Shown: positions 46,203-56,005 of the stretch, piece after piece
Position numbering within the stretch: the first letter of the stretch is position 1
Layout of the letters: the number at the start of each line of letters is the position of its first letter
NCBI RefSeq assembly: GCF_004168365.1
Contig: NZ_CP035704.1
Location: 3,162,001-3,226,000, forward strand
Reading direction: 5' to 3'
DNA from: Pseudolysobacter antarcticus
Lineage (GTDB): Bacteria; Pseudomonadota; Gammaproteobacteria; Xanthomonadales; Rhodanobacteraceae
DNA: 64,000 bases
Translations under genes and position numbers: made by a program
The notes under the pieces: generated by a model
Database searches by the model: none
What the model saw: the letters and a program-made list of their open reading frames with translations, nothing else
Told to the model about the DNA's origin: nothing

Positions 46203-47270
46203 TTATCGTGAGCGCTCAGCTAGCCACGCATGAATCGCTGGTGGCACTTCGCGCTGCGCACGACCGGAAACGTAGATGCCGATGTGGCCGCCTTTAAACG
46301 CGAGCTGGGTGTAGTCGCTGCTGCCGACATGATCCTTTAGCACGCGTGATGCCGACGGCGGCACGAGATGATCCTGCTCGGCGAAAATATTCAGCACCGG
46401 CATCGTGATGTTTTTCAGCGCGACGGATTTATCGCCGATCATGAGGCCGCCCTTGACCAGCTTGTTGCCCTGGTAGAACTCCTTGATGAATTCGCGGAAC
46501 GCTTCGCCGGCCTGATCGGGGCTGTCGAAGATCCATTTTTCCATGCGCAGAAAATTCTCGACTTCGGTCTTGTTGTCGAGGATGTCGATCAGGCCGATGT
46601 ATTTCTGTTGGTTCAGGCGCACCGGCTTGAGCGTGAGGTAACAGAAATTCATGAGCTCGGCCGGCACGTTGCCAAGTGCATCGACGAACAGATCGACATC
46701 GAGGCCGCGCGTCCAGTGCGACAGCATGTTTTCCGGCGTGTGGAAATCTACCGGCGTCACCATCGTCACGAGATTGCGCACTTTTTCGGGATAGATCGAG
46801 GCGAAACACAACGAGAACGCGCCGCCCTGGCAGATGCCGAGCATATTGATCTTGGCCACGCCGCAACGTTTCGCCACCGCATCGACACAACGCCGAATAT
46901 AACCGTTGATGTAGTCGTCGAGATTGGTGAAACGATCCGACAGATCTGGATAACCCCAATCGATCAGGTATACATCCTGGCCACTGGCCAGCAATTGTTT
47001 GACGATCGAGCGATCTTCCTGCAGGTCGACCATGTACGGCCGATTGACCAGCGCATAGACGATCAGCAGCGGCGTCTTGATGGTCGGCTTGCCCTCACCC
47101 TTGAATCGATACAGGACGAGTTTGTCCTCGCGATAGATTTCTTCCTTGTCGGTGACGCCGAAGTGCACGTCGTCGACTTCACGCAGAGTTTTCATGCCGT
47201 TCGCGATTTTCTGCTGCAGCTTGATCGCGTCGTCCAGCGCTTTTTGCGGAGTGATATTGATCGGATTCAT
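46203..47270 (-). CDS. phaC: Class III poly(3-hydroxyalkanoate) synthase subunit PhaC
   Basis: 355 residues, the class III size (class I enzymes are about 590). It polymerises 3-hydroxyacyl-CoA into storage granules. The catalytic lipase-like box is GICQGG with Cys147; Asp300 (FAEQDHLVPP) and His329 (FKGGHIGIYVSG) complete the triad, at almost the positions known in Allochromatium vinosum. Also DWGYPDL and GYIRRCVD. It is 8 bp after phaE, the required partner, and both form one operon. No phaA or phaB is nearby. Confidence 0.95.
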   Translation of the reverse strand: MNPINITPQKALDDAIKLQQKIANGMKTLREVDDVHFGVTDKEEIYREDKLVLYRFKGEGKPTIKTPLLIVYALVNRPYMVDLQEDRSIVKQLLASGQDVYLIDWGYPDLSDRFTNLDDYINGYIRRCVDAVAKRCGVAKINMLGICQGGAFSLCFASIYPEKVRNLVTMVTPVDFHTPENMLSHWTRGLDVDLFVDALGNVPAELMNFCYLTLKPVRLNQQKYIGLIDILDNKTEVENFLRMEKWIFDSPDQAGEAFREFIKEFYQGNKLVKGGLMIGDKSVALKNITMPVLNIFAEQDHLVPPSASRVLKDHVGSSDYTQLAFKGGHIGIYVSGRAQREVPPAIHAWLAERSR

Positions 47271-47278
47271 GCCGGGCC

Positions 47279-48589
47279 TCAGCGACGCTTAGCGGATGTG
47301 GACGAAGCGCGCTTGGCTTTCGTTGCTTCGGTCTTCGCAATCACAGCACGGGTTTTATTCAGCGATGCGGCGAAGGTGTTGGCCGAACGTTTGCTCGCAA
47401 CGGATTTGCTCGGCGCTTTTGCCGCAGCCGCGGCAAGCTTGGTCGCAGGCACCTTTGCTGCCGGTGTTTTTGGAGCCGCTACCTTTGCCACTGGCGCCTT
47501 GGCTACCGGTTTGATTTTGCTAGGTACCGGCGCCGATTTTTTCTGCACAGGCACGTTCGCAGGTTTATCTGCAGCGCGAGCGGGTTTATCGGCGGCGGCA
47601 GTGCGCAGCGCATCCACTTCTGCGCGCAAGTTGGCCAACTCCTGCGCCATCGCACTCTCGCCGGCTTCAGCACTGCGACGCAGCTCACGACGCAATTCGT
47701 GCAGGCGTTTTTCCACGCTGTTGATTTCCGTGCGCGTCGGCATGCCGAGTTCGCGCGTGTTGTGTTCGATCTCTTGCTGCACGAGACCACGCACGCGCAT
47801 TTGCGCGTTGATGTAATTGCCGTAGACCTTGCGGAAATCTTCGGCCATCGCGATTTCGGCGTAAGCCTCTTCGGCGGAATCGACCCAGAGATCGTAAAAA
47901 CCGCGCATCGAATCGATCTGGCGGCCAGGTTCGGAACGCTCGGCGAGTTTGTCTTCGAGAATCTCGAAACTGCGCTGGCTCGACTTGGCGAGTTCAGCGT
48001 TGTAGTTCTTGTTAGCCTCTTCGTATTCCGTCCACGCCGCGAGCAGTTTCTGCAAGCGCTCGGTCTTTTCGCGCGACGAGCCGAACGCCGGCAGCTTCAA
48101 CATCGCACTGCTTTCGCGTTTGGCGGCTTCGATAAACGGTGCCATCTGTGCGCCAAGTTGCTCGAAACTTTTGGCGCCTTGCCCTGCGATATCCCGCAGT
48201 CCTCGCGACATCGGATTATTGCTCAGGGAGGCATCAAAACCGGGCACACTGAAACCACCGGGCATCGCAAACGCATTGCGCAAACTATCCATCCACGCAC
48301 CGGTGTTGGCACTGCCGTCGAAGCCGGAAGCAGGATTCGCAAACGCGCCGCCCAAGGTCGATTGCATCGTCGCGAGGTATGTCTTGGCGCTAGCGAGCAT
48401 GCGCTCCACCACGTCGCTCTGATGGTTTGGCTGATTGCCGAACAGTCGCGACCATTGCTCGATGCCTTCTTGCCACGGTGCCGCAGCAGCGCCGCCGCGC
48501 GCCTGATCGGTCGCGGCATTGTGCGTGAGATCGTTAAAGGCGTTCCAATATTTGGCCTGCATCTTGGCCCAATCCATTTCGTCAGTCAT
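47279..48589 (-). CDS. phaE: Class III PHA synthase subunit PhaE with basic C-terminal tail
   Basis: 436 residues from the ATG at 48589 (GGAGG just upstream). The PhaE domain (about 1-330) has MDWAKMQAKYWNAF, WSRLFGNQ, AYAEIAMAEDFRKVYGNYINAQMRVRG and a coiled-coil-like stretch to 330. From about residue 333 to the end (104 residues) the composition is nearly only Lys, Ala, Pro, Ser, Thr and Arg with PAAK, AAKAP and TKAKR patterns, as in histone H1 tails and Pseudomonas PhaF. A role in tethering granules to the nucleoid is an inference. PhaE is needed for PhaC activity. Confidence 0.9.
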   Translation of the reverse strand: MTDEMDWAKMQAKYWNAFNDLTHNAATDQARGGAAAAPWQEGIEQWSRLFGNQPNHQSDVVERMLASAKTYLATMQSTLGGAFANPASGFDGSANTGAWMDSLRNAFAMPGGFSVPGFDASLSNNPMSRGLRDIAGQGAKSFEQLGAQMAPFIEAAKRESSAMLKLPAFGSSREKTERLQKLLAAWTEYEEANKNYNAELAKSSQRSFEILEDKLAERSEPGRQIDSMRGFYDLWVDSAEEAYAEIAMAEDFRKVYGNYINAQMRVRGLVQQEIEHNTRELGMPTRTEINSVEKRLHELRRELRRSAEAGESAMAQELANLRAEVDALRTAAADKPARAADKPANVPVQKKSAPVPSKIKPVAKAPVAKVAAPKTPAAKVPATKLAAAAAKAPSKSVASKRSANTFAASLNKTRAVIAKTEATKAKRASSTSAKRR

Positions 48590-48720
48590 AAATCCTCCGC
48601 AAGATAAAACGATGCTAGCAGCCGTCACGTCAGGTCACAACGACACGAGCGCATGCGCATAGCAGTCAACATTGGCAAGCTTGGCGTAACCAATGATCGG
48701 AGCGCCTAAAACTGGCAAAG

Positions 48721-48747
48721 AAAAAGCGGGCACACGGCCCGCTTTTT
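48721..48747. terminator. Terminator after pnp (bidirectional)
   Basis: AAAAA, GCGGGC, loop ACACG, GCCCGC, TTTTT. It lies 23 bp past the pnp stop (48770) on the minus strand and would also stop leftward or rightward read-through from the other side. Confidence 0.9.
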
Positions 48748-48769
48748 CATCAACGAATTACGCGCGTTA

Positions 48770-50878
48770 TCAGCCTGCGGCTGCGGCGGCTTCGTCTTCG
48801 AGCACAGCCTTCATCGACAAACGAATACGGCCCTGCTTGTCAACTTCGAGCACCTTCACGCGCACGATGTCGCCTTCCTTGAGCTTGTCGGAAACTTTCT
48901 CGACGCGCTCGTTGGAGATTTGCGAAACGTGAACCAGACCATCCTTGCCCGGCAGGATCGTGACAAATGCACCGAAGTCCATGAGCTTGGCGACTTTGCC
49001 TTCGTAGATCTTGCCCGGCTCGACATCAGACGTGATCTGTTCGATGCGCGCTTTCGCGGCTTCGGCAGCTTCACGGTTGACCGAGGCGATGATGATCGTG
49101 CCGTCGTCCTGGATGTCGATCTGCGTGCCGGTTTCTTCGGTGATGGAACGGATCGTTGCGCCGCCCTTGCCGATGACTTCGCGGATCTTGTCCGGGTGCA
49201 CGCGCATGGTCAGCAGACGCGGTGCGAACTCGCTCATTTCCGAGCGGGCGCTGCTGATGACCTTGGCCATTTCGCCGAGGATATGCAGACGACCCTGCTT
49301 GGCCTGGCTCAGCGCCACGCGCATGATTTCTTCGGTGATGCCGTCGATCTTGATATCCATCTGCAATGCAGAAATACCATCCGCACTTCCGGCTACCTTG
49401 AAATCCATGTCGCCGAGATGATCTTCGTCACCGAGGATATCGGACAGCACAACGAAGTCGTTGCCTTCCTTGACCAAGCCCATTGCGATACCGGCGACCG
49501 GCGATTTCAGCGGCACACCAGCGTCCATCATGGCGAGCGAAGAACCGCACACCGATGCCATCGACGAGGAGCCGTTCGACTCGGTGATTTCGCTGACTAC
49601 GCGCACCACGTACGGGAATTCTTCGATGCTCGGCTTGACGGCCTGCACACCGCGCTTGGCGAGACGGCCGTGGCCGATTTCGCGACGCTTCGGACCGAGC
49701 ATGCGACCAGCTTCGCCGACCGAGAACGGAGGAAAGTTGTAATGGAACAGGAACGGGTCTTTCGACTCGCCTTCCGGCGCATCAATGATCTGCGCATCGC
49801 GCGTGGTACCGAGGGTAACGATGACCAGCGCCTGGGTTTCGCCACGCGTGAACAAAGCCGAACCATGCGTGCGCGGCAATACGCCGGTGCGCACGGTGAT
49901 CGGACGCACAGTGGTCAGATCGCGACCGTCGATACGAGTTTTGGTGGCAAGCACCGACGCGCGCAAAGTCTGGTATTCGAGTTCGCCGAATTCCTTGGCG
50001 ATTTCGGCATTGCTCCAGCCATGCGCTTCAGCTTCCGACTTGAGCGAAGAAATCGTTTCTTTCTTCAATGCGGAGATCGCATCGCGACGCTCGATCTTGT
50101 CGCGAACGGCGTAAGCGGCGATCAGACTATCGCCGACCGCACCCTTGACCTGTGTGATCAGCGCTTCGTTCTTCGACGGAGCCGACCACGTCCACGACTT
50201 GACGCCCACTTCGACACACAATTCGTTGATCGCGCGGATCACGACCTGCATCTGCTGGTGACCAAACATCACCGCGCCGAGCATGATTTCCTCAGACAGC
50301 AGTTTGGCTTCGGATTCGACCATCAGCACCGCGTTTGAGGTACCGGCGACGACGAGATCGAGATCGGAGGTCTTGAGTTCGGTCGCGGTCGGGTTAAGCA
50401 GGTATTTGCCATTCGCATAACCGACGCGGGCAGCAGCAATCGGGCCGCCGAACGGCATGCCGGAAAGTGCGAGTGCGGCGGATGCGCCGATCAAGGCCGG
50501 AATGTCGCCGTCGATTTCCGGATTCATCGACAGCACGGTCGCAATGACCTGCACTTCGTTGCGGAATTCTTCGGGGAACAGCGGACGAATCGGACGATCG
50601 ATCAGGCGTGAGGTCAGTGTTTCTTTTTCGGTCGGACGACCTTCGCGCTTGAAGAAGCCACCCGGGATGCGACCGCCGGCATAAAACTTTTCCTGATAGT
50701 CCACGGTGAGCGGGAAGAAATCCTGCCCTTCGCGTGCCGACTTGTTGCCGACTGCCGTGACCAGAATGACGGTGTCGCCCATCTTGACGACGACCGCGCT
50801 GGCCTGGCGGGCGATTTCGCCCGTCTCCAGCGTGATTTCGTGATTACCGTACTGGAAGGACTTGGTTACTTTCGCCAC
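48770..50878 (-). CDS. pnp: Polynucleotide phosphorylase
   Basis: 702 residues, the usual length. It degrades RNA 3' to 5' phosphorolytically and is part of the degradosome. Two RNase PH-like domains (FARGG-like active site loop; catalytic residues in [13 protein letters not shown]-type strand [24 protein letters not shown] for Asp ligands), then a KH domain ([27 protein letters not shown]) and a C-terminal S1 domain ([34 protein letters not shown]). rpsO is upstream, as in E. coli, with 153 bp between and a hairpin at 50913-50934. Confidence 0.96.
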   Translation of the reverse strand: MAKVTKSFQYGNHEITLETGEIARQASAVVVKMGDTVILVTAVGNKSAREGQDFFPLTVDYQEKFYAGGRIPGGFFKREGRPTEKETLTSRLIDRPIRPLFPEEFRNEVQVIATVLSMNPEIDGDIPALIGASAALALSGMPFGGPIAAARVGYANGKYLLNPTATELKTSDLDLVVAGTSNAVLMVESEAKLLSEEIMLGAVMFGHQQMQVVIRAINELCVEVGVKSWTWSAPSKNEALITQVKGAVGDSLIAAYAVRDKIERRDAISALKKETISSLKSEAEAHGWSNAEIAKEFGELEYQTLRASVLATKTRIDGRDLTTVRPITVRTGVLPRTHGSALFTRGETQALVIVTLGTTRDAQIIDAPEGESKDPFLFHYNFPPFSVGEAGRMLGPKRREIGHGRLAKRGVQAVKPSIEEFPYVVRVVSEITESNGSSSMASVCGSSLAMMDAGVPLKSPVAGIAMGLVKEGNDFVVLSDILGDEDHLGDMDFKVAGSADGISALQMDIKIDGITEEIMRVALSQAKQGRLHILGEMAKVISSARSEMSEFAPRLLTMRVHPDKIREVIGKGGATIRSITEETGTQIDIQDDGTIIIASVNREAAEAAKARIEQITSDVEPGKIYEGKVAKLMDFGAFVTILPGKDGLVHVSQISNERVEKVSDKLKEGDIVRVKVLEVDKQGRIRLSMKAVLEDEAAAAAG

Positions 50879-50912
50879 GAGAATTTTCCTGTTGCTTTTG
50901 CATTATCGGTGA

Positions 50913-50934
50913 GCCGCCTTGTTATCAAGGTGGC
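50913..50934 (-). promoter_or_regulatory. Hairpin in the rpsO-pnp gap
   Basis: GCCGCCTTG and CAAGGTGGC (plus-strand reading) form a 9-bp stem with one wobble; on the minus-strand RNA that position is a mismatch. Position matches the E. coli pnp leader hairpin cut by RNase III in PNPase autoregulation. Function inferred from position only. Confidence 0.45.
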
Positions 50935-51031
50935 GACAAAACCCGATGCACGAGGTTTTGTCAGGATCCCAGCAGGAGGTCGGGCCGGGCGATTTGACGC
51001 ACCGGCACGACCATCCCGATGTGTATTGATT

Positions 51032-51301
51032 TTAGCGACGGATTCCGAGGCGACCGATCAGCGTCTTGTAACGCTCGGTATCCTTGGTCTTGAGATAATT
51101 CAGCAAGCGACGACGCTGGTTCACCATCTTCAGCAGACCGCGACGCGAATGATGATCCTTGTCGTGTTCGGCAAAATGCTTGGTGAGATGTTCGATGCGT
51201 GCGGACAGCAGCGCAACCTGAACTTCGGTGGAGCCGGTATCGGCCGGGCCACGCGCGTGATCGGCGATGATCTTGGAGGTTTGTTCGACGTTGAGAGACA
51301 T
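51032..51301 (-). CDS. rpsO: 30S ribosomal protein S15
   Basis: 89 residues, exactly the family length from the ATG at 51301 (a longer frame upstream is not used). It binds 16S rRNA at the central domain three-way junction. Signature: [21 protein letters not shown], then [21 protein letters not shown]. It follows truB and precedes pnp, the conserved order. A promoter and structured leader precede it. Confidence 0.97.
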   Translation of the reverse strand: MSLNVEQTSKIIADHARGPADTGSTEVQVALLSARIEHLTKHFAEHDKDHHSRRGLLKMVNQRRRLLNYLKTKDTERYKTLIGRLGIRR

Positions 51302-51428
51302 GATGAACCTTGGATTTGCGAAGCGAGGCTTGCGTAGCGCCACATCGGTCAGACCGACGAAAACCGGCACTCCAGCGGAGATGGTGCTGCGTAAGCCCCG
51401 CAGTGGATGGATGAGCTAGCGGAGTTAG
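51302..51428 (-). promoter_or_regulatory. Structured rpsO leader
   Basis: Between the predicted start (near 51428) and the ATG three hairpins can form: GAGCTA/TAGCTC at 51413-51431, CTGCG/CGCAG at 51387-51403 and TCGGT/ACCGA further on. In E. coli S15 represses its own mRNA through a leader pseudoknot; this leader could serve the same role but its fold is not the same by eye. Confidence 0.5.
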
Positions 51429-51434
51429 CTCGGC

Positions 51435-51465
51435 ATTTTAGCGTACTTTTGGCTTGCAGCGTCAA
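51435..51465 (-). promoter_or_regulatory. Candidate sigma-70 promoter for rpsO
   Basis: On the minus strand TTGACG (51465-51460) and TAAAAT (51440-51435) are 19 bp apart, at the long limit. It lies in the 353-bp gap between truB and rpsO, which contains no gene; the rest of the gap (51466-51654) shows no feature I can name. Confidence 0.6.
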
Positions 51466-51654
51466 CTTGTTATATGTGAAAGAGAAATACGCGGGTCGAT
51501 GGATTGCAGCATCGACGCCGGGATTTTCTGCGTCGCAGCGCGAGAATCTGCGCGTGGTTTCTTCAGCTCGAATCGCGAGGGTCGCGTCCTGGCGCGATTG
51601 GTACGGATCAGCCACTTGCCATCGTGTCGAGAAATCTGATCTATCTCGCTGTTT

Positions 51655-52650
51655 TTATACGGCAACAACTTCTTCCGACAGCGTGAGGGCAGGCTCGACC
51701 GGCCCCGGCGGATTGAACCCGCGTAACGGCCACAAGCAACCATCGGCGCGACATTCAGCCAACGAAACCAGACGATCGTTTTGGTCACGTGCTTGGTAAA
51801 GCTGGCCCACCAGCAATTCCGGAGCTGCGGTCAAACGCTGGCCGAGGCGCAAACGCTGCGCTTCCAGCAAATCCAGCGGCGCCACGGGCAGATTCTGCAA
51901 CCCGCTTTCGAGCGGCAACAAACTCGTTGGCAAGGCGCCGGCATCGGCCAGCGTCTGCAGTTGCTCCAGCGTGACCATTTGCGCCTCGCGGAACGGTTCG
52001 ACCCAAAGCCGTCGCAGCGCGATGACATGCGCGCCGCACCCCAGACGTTCGCCGAGATCACGTACCAGACTGCGTACGTACGTGCCGGAACCGCACTCCA
52101 CGTGCAGGCGCAAACTGTCCGCACCCAGCTCCAGCAGATCGAACCGTTGCACATTCACCTGACGCGGCGGCGCCTGCACCGCTTCGCCCATACGCTTGCG
52201 TTTGTACAACGCTAGACCAGCCTGTTTGATTGCAGAATATATCGGCGGAACCTGCGTGATATCACCGCGCAATCCGGCCATCGCGGCCTCGACTTGCGCA
52301 GCGGAAAAAGCCGGCACGGCACGTTCGCTGAGAACATTGCCATCGGCATCGTCGGTATCGGTGGTGATGCCGAGGCGGCATTCGGCCGCATACGCCTTGC
52401 CCGCGCCGAGCAGATGGCCCGCGATCTTGGTCGCCTCACCGAAACACAGCGGCAACATGCCGGTGGCGAGTGGATCGAGGCTGCCGGTGTGGCCGGTCTT
52501 GCACTCGCCGAACAGATGCATGACCGACTGCATCGCCTTGTTCGAGCTCATGCCCGTGGGTTTGTCGAGCAGCAGAATGCCGTGGACTTCACCGATCGCC
52601 GGTCCCAGCTTGGGACGGTACGGTGGACGCAGGCGGATATGTTTTTTCAC
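51655..52650 (-). CDS. truB: tRNA pseudouridine(55) synthase
   Basis: 331 residues from a GTG at 52650, 13 bp after the rbfA stop; a longer ATG frame would overlap rbfA. Modifies U55 in the T-loop of tRNAs. The catalytic Asp is in GHTGSLDPLATGMLPL; HGILLLDKPTGMSSN opens the fold, and GSGTYVRSLVRDLGERLG and the C-terminal PUA-type domain close it. Part of the rimP to pnp operon. Confidence 0.94.
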   Translation of the reverse strand: MKKHIRLRPPYRPKLGPAIGEVHGILLLDKPTGMSSNKAMQSVMHLFGECKTGHTGSLDPLATGMLPLCFGEATKIAGHLLGAGKAYAAECRLGITTDTDDADGNVLSERAVPAFSAAQVEAAMAGLRGDITQVPPIYSAIKQAGLALYKRKRMGEAVQAPPRQVNVQRFDLLELGADSLRLHVECGSGTYVRSLVRDLGERLGCGAHVIALRRLWVEPFREAQMVTLEQLQTLADAGALPTSLLPLESGLQNLPVAPLDLLEAQRLRLGQRLTAAPELLVGQLYQARDQNDRLVSLAECRADGCLWPLRGFNPPGPVEPALTLSEEVVAV

Positions 52651-52663
52651 GCGAAACTCAACG

Positions 52664-53017
52664 CTATTCGCCGCGCGTTTTGCCTTCGCGCAACAACGCC
52701 TCGATGCGTTCGCCGCGATCGACCGAATCGTCGTAACGGAAACGCAGTTCGGGCACACGGCGGATGTGCAGCAGTCGCGACAACTGCATGCGGAATTCCT
52801 TCGCCATCACGTTCAGCTCCTTGACCGCGGGCAAGCCTTGATCGGTCAACAGCGCGGTGACGTAGATGATCGCCGAATCGAAATCCTTGCTGACTTCAAC
52901 ATCGGACACGCTCACCGACGGCAACGCATGTTCGCGCACGGCGGCATGCACCATGATCGAAATCTCGCGGCGCAATTGCGCGGAAAGTCGATCGGAGCGG
53001 GTGAATTCCTTGGCCAT
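52664..53017 (-). CDS. rbfA: 30S ribosome-binding factor A
   Basis: 117 residues with the KH-like fold: SDRLSAQLRREISIMVHAAV, VSVSDVEVSKDFDSAIIYVT and LSRLLHIRRVPELRFRYDDSVDRG. Needed for late 16S maturation and cold adaptation. Between infB and truB, as usual. A dispersed repeat sits in the infB side of the gap. Confidence 0.95.
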   Translation of the reverse strand: MAKEFTRSDRLSAQLRREISIMVHAAVREHALPSVSVSDVEVSKDFDSAIIYVTALLTDQGLPAVKELNVMAKEFRMQLSRLLHIRRVPELRFRYDDSVDRGERIEALLREGKTRGE

Positions 53018-53046
53018 AATGATTGCGATTACCTAATACTTTTGCT

Positions 53047-53123
53047 CGTCATCCCAGCGCAGGCTGGGATCCACTTTTCAACATTGAAACAAGAACTGGA
53101 TCCCGGCCTTCGCCGGGATGACG
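53047..53123. repeat. Dispersed inverted-repeat element (CGTCATCCC type)
   Basis: 77 bp running from CGTCATCCCAGCGCAGGCTGG to CCTTCGCCGGGATGACG; the two ends are near-inverse. Each end also contains its own small hairpin. This is the common gammaproteobacterial intergenic repeat whose chance translation contains VIPAQAGIH. It lies inside the operon between infB and rbfA, so its folded RNA may affect processing or the ratio of the two proteins. Confidence 0.8.
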
Positions 53124-53134
53124 GCCCGGAATCG

Positions 53135-55792
53135 TCAAAGCGTACGCTGGATTTCAACGCGCTCGTAGCATTCGATCTGATCGCCCGGCTTGACGTCGTT
53201 GTACTGCTTGACGCCGATGCCGCACTCCATGCCGTTGCGCACTTCGTCGACGTTTTCCTTGAAACGACGCAGCGATTCGAGTTCGCCCTGATAGATCACG
53301 GTGTTCTCGCGCAGCACGCGAATCGGCTTGTTGCGCTTGACCGTACCCTCGATGATCATGCAGCCCGCGATCGCGCCAAACTTCGATGAACGGAACACGT
53401 CGCGCACCTGTGCGGTGCCAATGATGTCCTCGCGAATCTCGGTGCCGAGCAAACCGGTGACGGCTTGTTTGACCTGATCGATGACGTCGTAAATGATCGA
53501 GAAATAACGAATGTCGAGATCGGATTCGTTGATCACCTTGCGCGCCGATGCATCCGCACGCACGTTGAAGCCGATCACGATCGCCTTCGATGCGGCAGCC
53601 AAAGTTGCATCGGATTCGGTGATGCCACCGACGCCGGACGCAATCACATTCACGCGCACGATGTCGTTGGTCAGGCTCGTCAGCGAATCGCGCAATGCCT
53701 CGACCGAACCTTGCACATCGGCCTTGACCACGAGGTTGAGCACACGCTGGGTTTCGCCTTGGTTGCCCATCTGCGACATGACATCTTCGAGCTTGGTCGA
53801 TTTCTTGAACAGACGACTTTCGCGACGTTTCTGCTGACGCTGCTGCGCGACATCTTTAGCCAGACGCTCATCGGCAACGGCGACAAAATCGTCACCGGCT
53901 TCGGGCACGCCCGACATGCCGAGTACCTGCACCGGAATCGACGGTCCAGCGCTTTCGACCTGCTTGCCGGTTTCGTCGAACAAGGCGCGCACGCGGCCGT
54001 ATTCGACGCCGCAGACGAGGAAATCGCCCTTCTTCAAAGTGCCCTGCTGCACCAGCACGGTCGCGACCGGGCCGCGGCCCTTGTCGAGGCTGGATTCGAT
54101 GACGACGCCGGAAGCCAGGCCGTCCTTGACCGCCTTGAGTTCCATGACTTCGGCTTGCACGAGGATCGCATCGAGCAACGCATCGACACCGTCGCCGGTC
54201 TTCGCCGATACGGGTACAAAAATAGTATCGCCGCCCCATTCTTCCGGCACGACTTCATGCTGCACCAAACCCTGCTTGACCTTGTCGGCTTCGGCATCGG
54301 GTTTGTCCATCTTGTTCACCGCGACAATCAGCGGCACGCCAGCGGCGCGCGCATGCTGCACGGCTTCGATCGTCTGCGGCATCACACCATCGTCGGCCGC
54401 CACCACCAGCACCACGATATCGGTGAGCTTGGCGCCGCGCGAACGCATTGAGGTAAACGCGGCATGGCCGGGTGTATCGAGGAACGAAACCACACCCTTG
54501 CCGGTTTCGACATGGTAGGCGCCGATATGCTGGGTAATGCCGCCGGCTTCACCGGATGCCACCTTGGTGCGACGGATGTAATCGAGCAACGAGGTCTTGC
54601 CGTGATCGACGTGGCCCATGATCGTGACCACCGGCGGACGCGTTTCCTTGTCGCCCGCGTTGTCGGTTTTTGCGACCAGCACGGATTCCGCATCGGTGCC
54701 GATCTCGGCGACGGCGGTGTGGCCCATCTCCTCGACCACCAGCACGGCGGTATCGTGATCAATGGCCTGATTGATCGTGGCCATCACGCCCATCTTGAAC
54801 AGTTTCTTGACGACTTCAGCGCCCTTCACTGCCATCTTCTGCGCGAGATCGGCAACGATGATCGATTCACCGATCGCGACTTCGCGCACCACCGGTGCGG
54901 TCGGACGCGAGAAACCGTGTGCCGGTCCACCGGGTTGCTGTTTCTGCATTTCGCCCGGACGCGGACGCGGTTTTTTCTTCGCCGCACCACGACGCTCGCT
55001 GCCAGCCTTGGACAGGTGCAGTTCCGCGCCAAAATAGGTCTTGCCGGCGGGCTCGTCGGAGCCGCCTTCTTCACGACCACGCGGAGCACGCGGACCTTTG
55101 TGACGTGCCGGTTCATCAACCGCATCACGCACACGATGATCCTTGCGCGGAGGCTGCGGTGCCGCCGCCGCTGCCGGTGCGGGCGTTGCCGCGACCTTCG
55201 GTGCGGCATCGACTCTTGCCGGTTCTTCCTTGCGTGGTTTGGCGGCTTCTTCGGCGGCAGCACGTGCCTCCGTTTCGGCGCGCAGGCGACCTTCCTCGGC
55301 CTGACGCTTGGCATCTTCGATCGCACGCAGACGCGCTTCTTCGTCGTGACGTCGTTTGTCTTTTTCCTGAATCAGCAGGTCTTCGGCTTCGCGCTTGGTC
55401 TGCGATTCCTGCAGCTTACGCAGAGCATCTTCGCGCTCGGAATCGACTTCCGGCTCGTCGGTCATGCTGCTGCGTTTGACGTAGGTGCGCTTCTGCCGCA
55501 CTTCGACGTTGACGGTTTTCGATGGACCGCGCGGACCGACGCCGGCCACGGTGATTTCGCTGACGGTCTTGCGCTTCAGCGTGATCTGGCGTGGGGCAGT
55601 GGTTTCGGCGGCGGCAGCTTCGCCCTTGCCATGCGTGCGGCGCAGGAAGCCGAGCAGCTTGACCTTTTCGGTGCTGCTGACAGGCTGATCCACGCTATTG
55701 AACGTCATGCCCGCTTCGGCAAGCTGCGCTAGCAACTTGTCATCGGTCATGCCCAGCACTTTGGCCAGTTGTTTTACGGTTACATCCGACAT
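53135..55792 (-). CDS. infB: Translation initiation factor IF-2
   Basis: 885 residues from the ATG at 55792 ([15 protein letters not shown]); GGAG lies about 11 bases upstream. GTPase that delivers fMet-tRNA to the 30S subunit. N-terminal IF2-N motif, a long charged linker rich in Glu/Arg/Ala (about 120-260), then the G domain starting near residue 391 with [20 protein letters not shown] and NKMDKPDA, then domains II, III and IV ([19 protein letters not shown]...). Between nusA and rbfA in the conserved order. Confidence 0.97.
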   Translation of the reverse strand: MSDVTVKQLAKVLGMTDDKLLAQLAEAGMTFNSVDQPVSSTEKVKLLGFLRRTHGKGEAAAAETTAPRQITLKRKTVSEITVAGVGPRGPSKTVNVEVRQKRTYVKRSSMTDEPEVDSEREDALRKLQESQTKREAEDLLIQEKDKRRHDEEARLRAIEDAKRQAEEGRLRAETEARAAAEEAAKPRKEEPARVDAAPKVAATPAPAAAAAPQPPRKDHRVRDAVDEPARHKGPRAPRGREEGGSDEPAGKTYFGAELHLSKAGSERRGAAKKKPRPRPGEMQKQQPGGPAHGFSRPTAPVVREVAIGESIIVADLAQKMAVKGAEVVKKLFKMGVMATINQAIDHDTAVLVVEEMGHTAVAEIGTDAESVLVAKTDNAGDKETRPPVVTIMGHVDHGKTSLLDYIRRTKVASGEAGGITQHIGAYHVETGKGVVSFLDTPGHAAFTSMRSRGAKLTDIVVLVVAADDGVMPQTIEAVQHARAAGVPLIVAVNKMDKPDAEADKVKQGLVQHEVVPEEWGGDTIFVPVSAKTGDGVDALLDAILVQAEVMELKAVKDGLASGVVIESSLDKGRGPVATVLVQQGTLKKGDFLVCGVEYGRVRALFDETGKQVESAGPSIPVQVLGMSGVPEAGDDFVAVADERLAKDVAQQRQQKRRESRLFKKSTKLEDVMSQMGNQGETQRVLNLVVKADVQGSVEALRDSLTSLTNDIVRVNVIASGVGGITESDATLAAASKAIVIGFNVRADASARKVINESDLDIRYFSIIYDVIDQVKQAVTGLLGTEIREDIIGTAQVRDVFRSSKFGAIAGCMIIEGTVKRNKPIRVLRENTVIYQGELESLRRFKENVDEVRNGMECGIGVKQYNDVKPGDQIECYERVEIQRTL

Positions 55793-56005
55793 CTTTGCGT
55801 ATTCTCCGTGACTTGCTCGCGAGACGAACGGTGCGCAAACCTCAGCAGATGCGTACCGGCACCATTGCTGATTCTGTCCACGCCACATCCATCCACATCT
55901 CGACCAACACGCTTGCCGTGCAAGCGCTCGATCACCCCTCGAGTCAATACGACTCGGCAGGGCCTACTGAGCTGTGCGTCGCCGCACCGTCTCAGGTCGT
56001 GCCAA

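Noticed and set aside
46368-47816. 482-codon plus-strand frame
   Set aside because: Antisense to phaC/phaE, which have complete domains.
48920-50338. 472-codon plus-strand frame
   Set aside because: Antisense to pnp.
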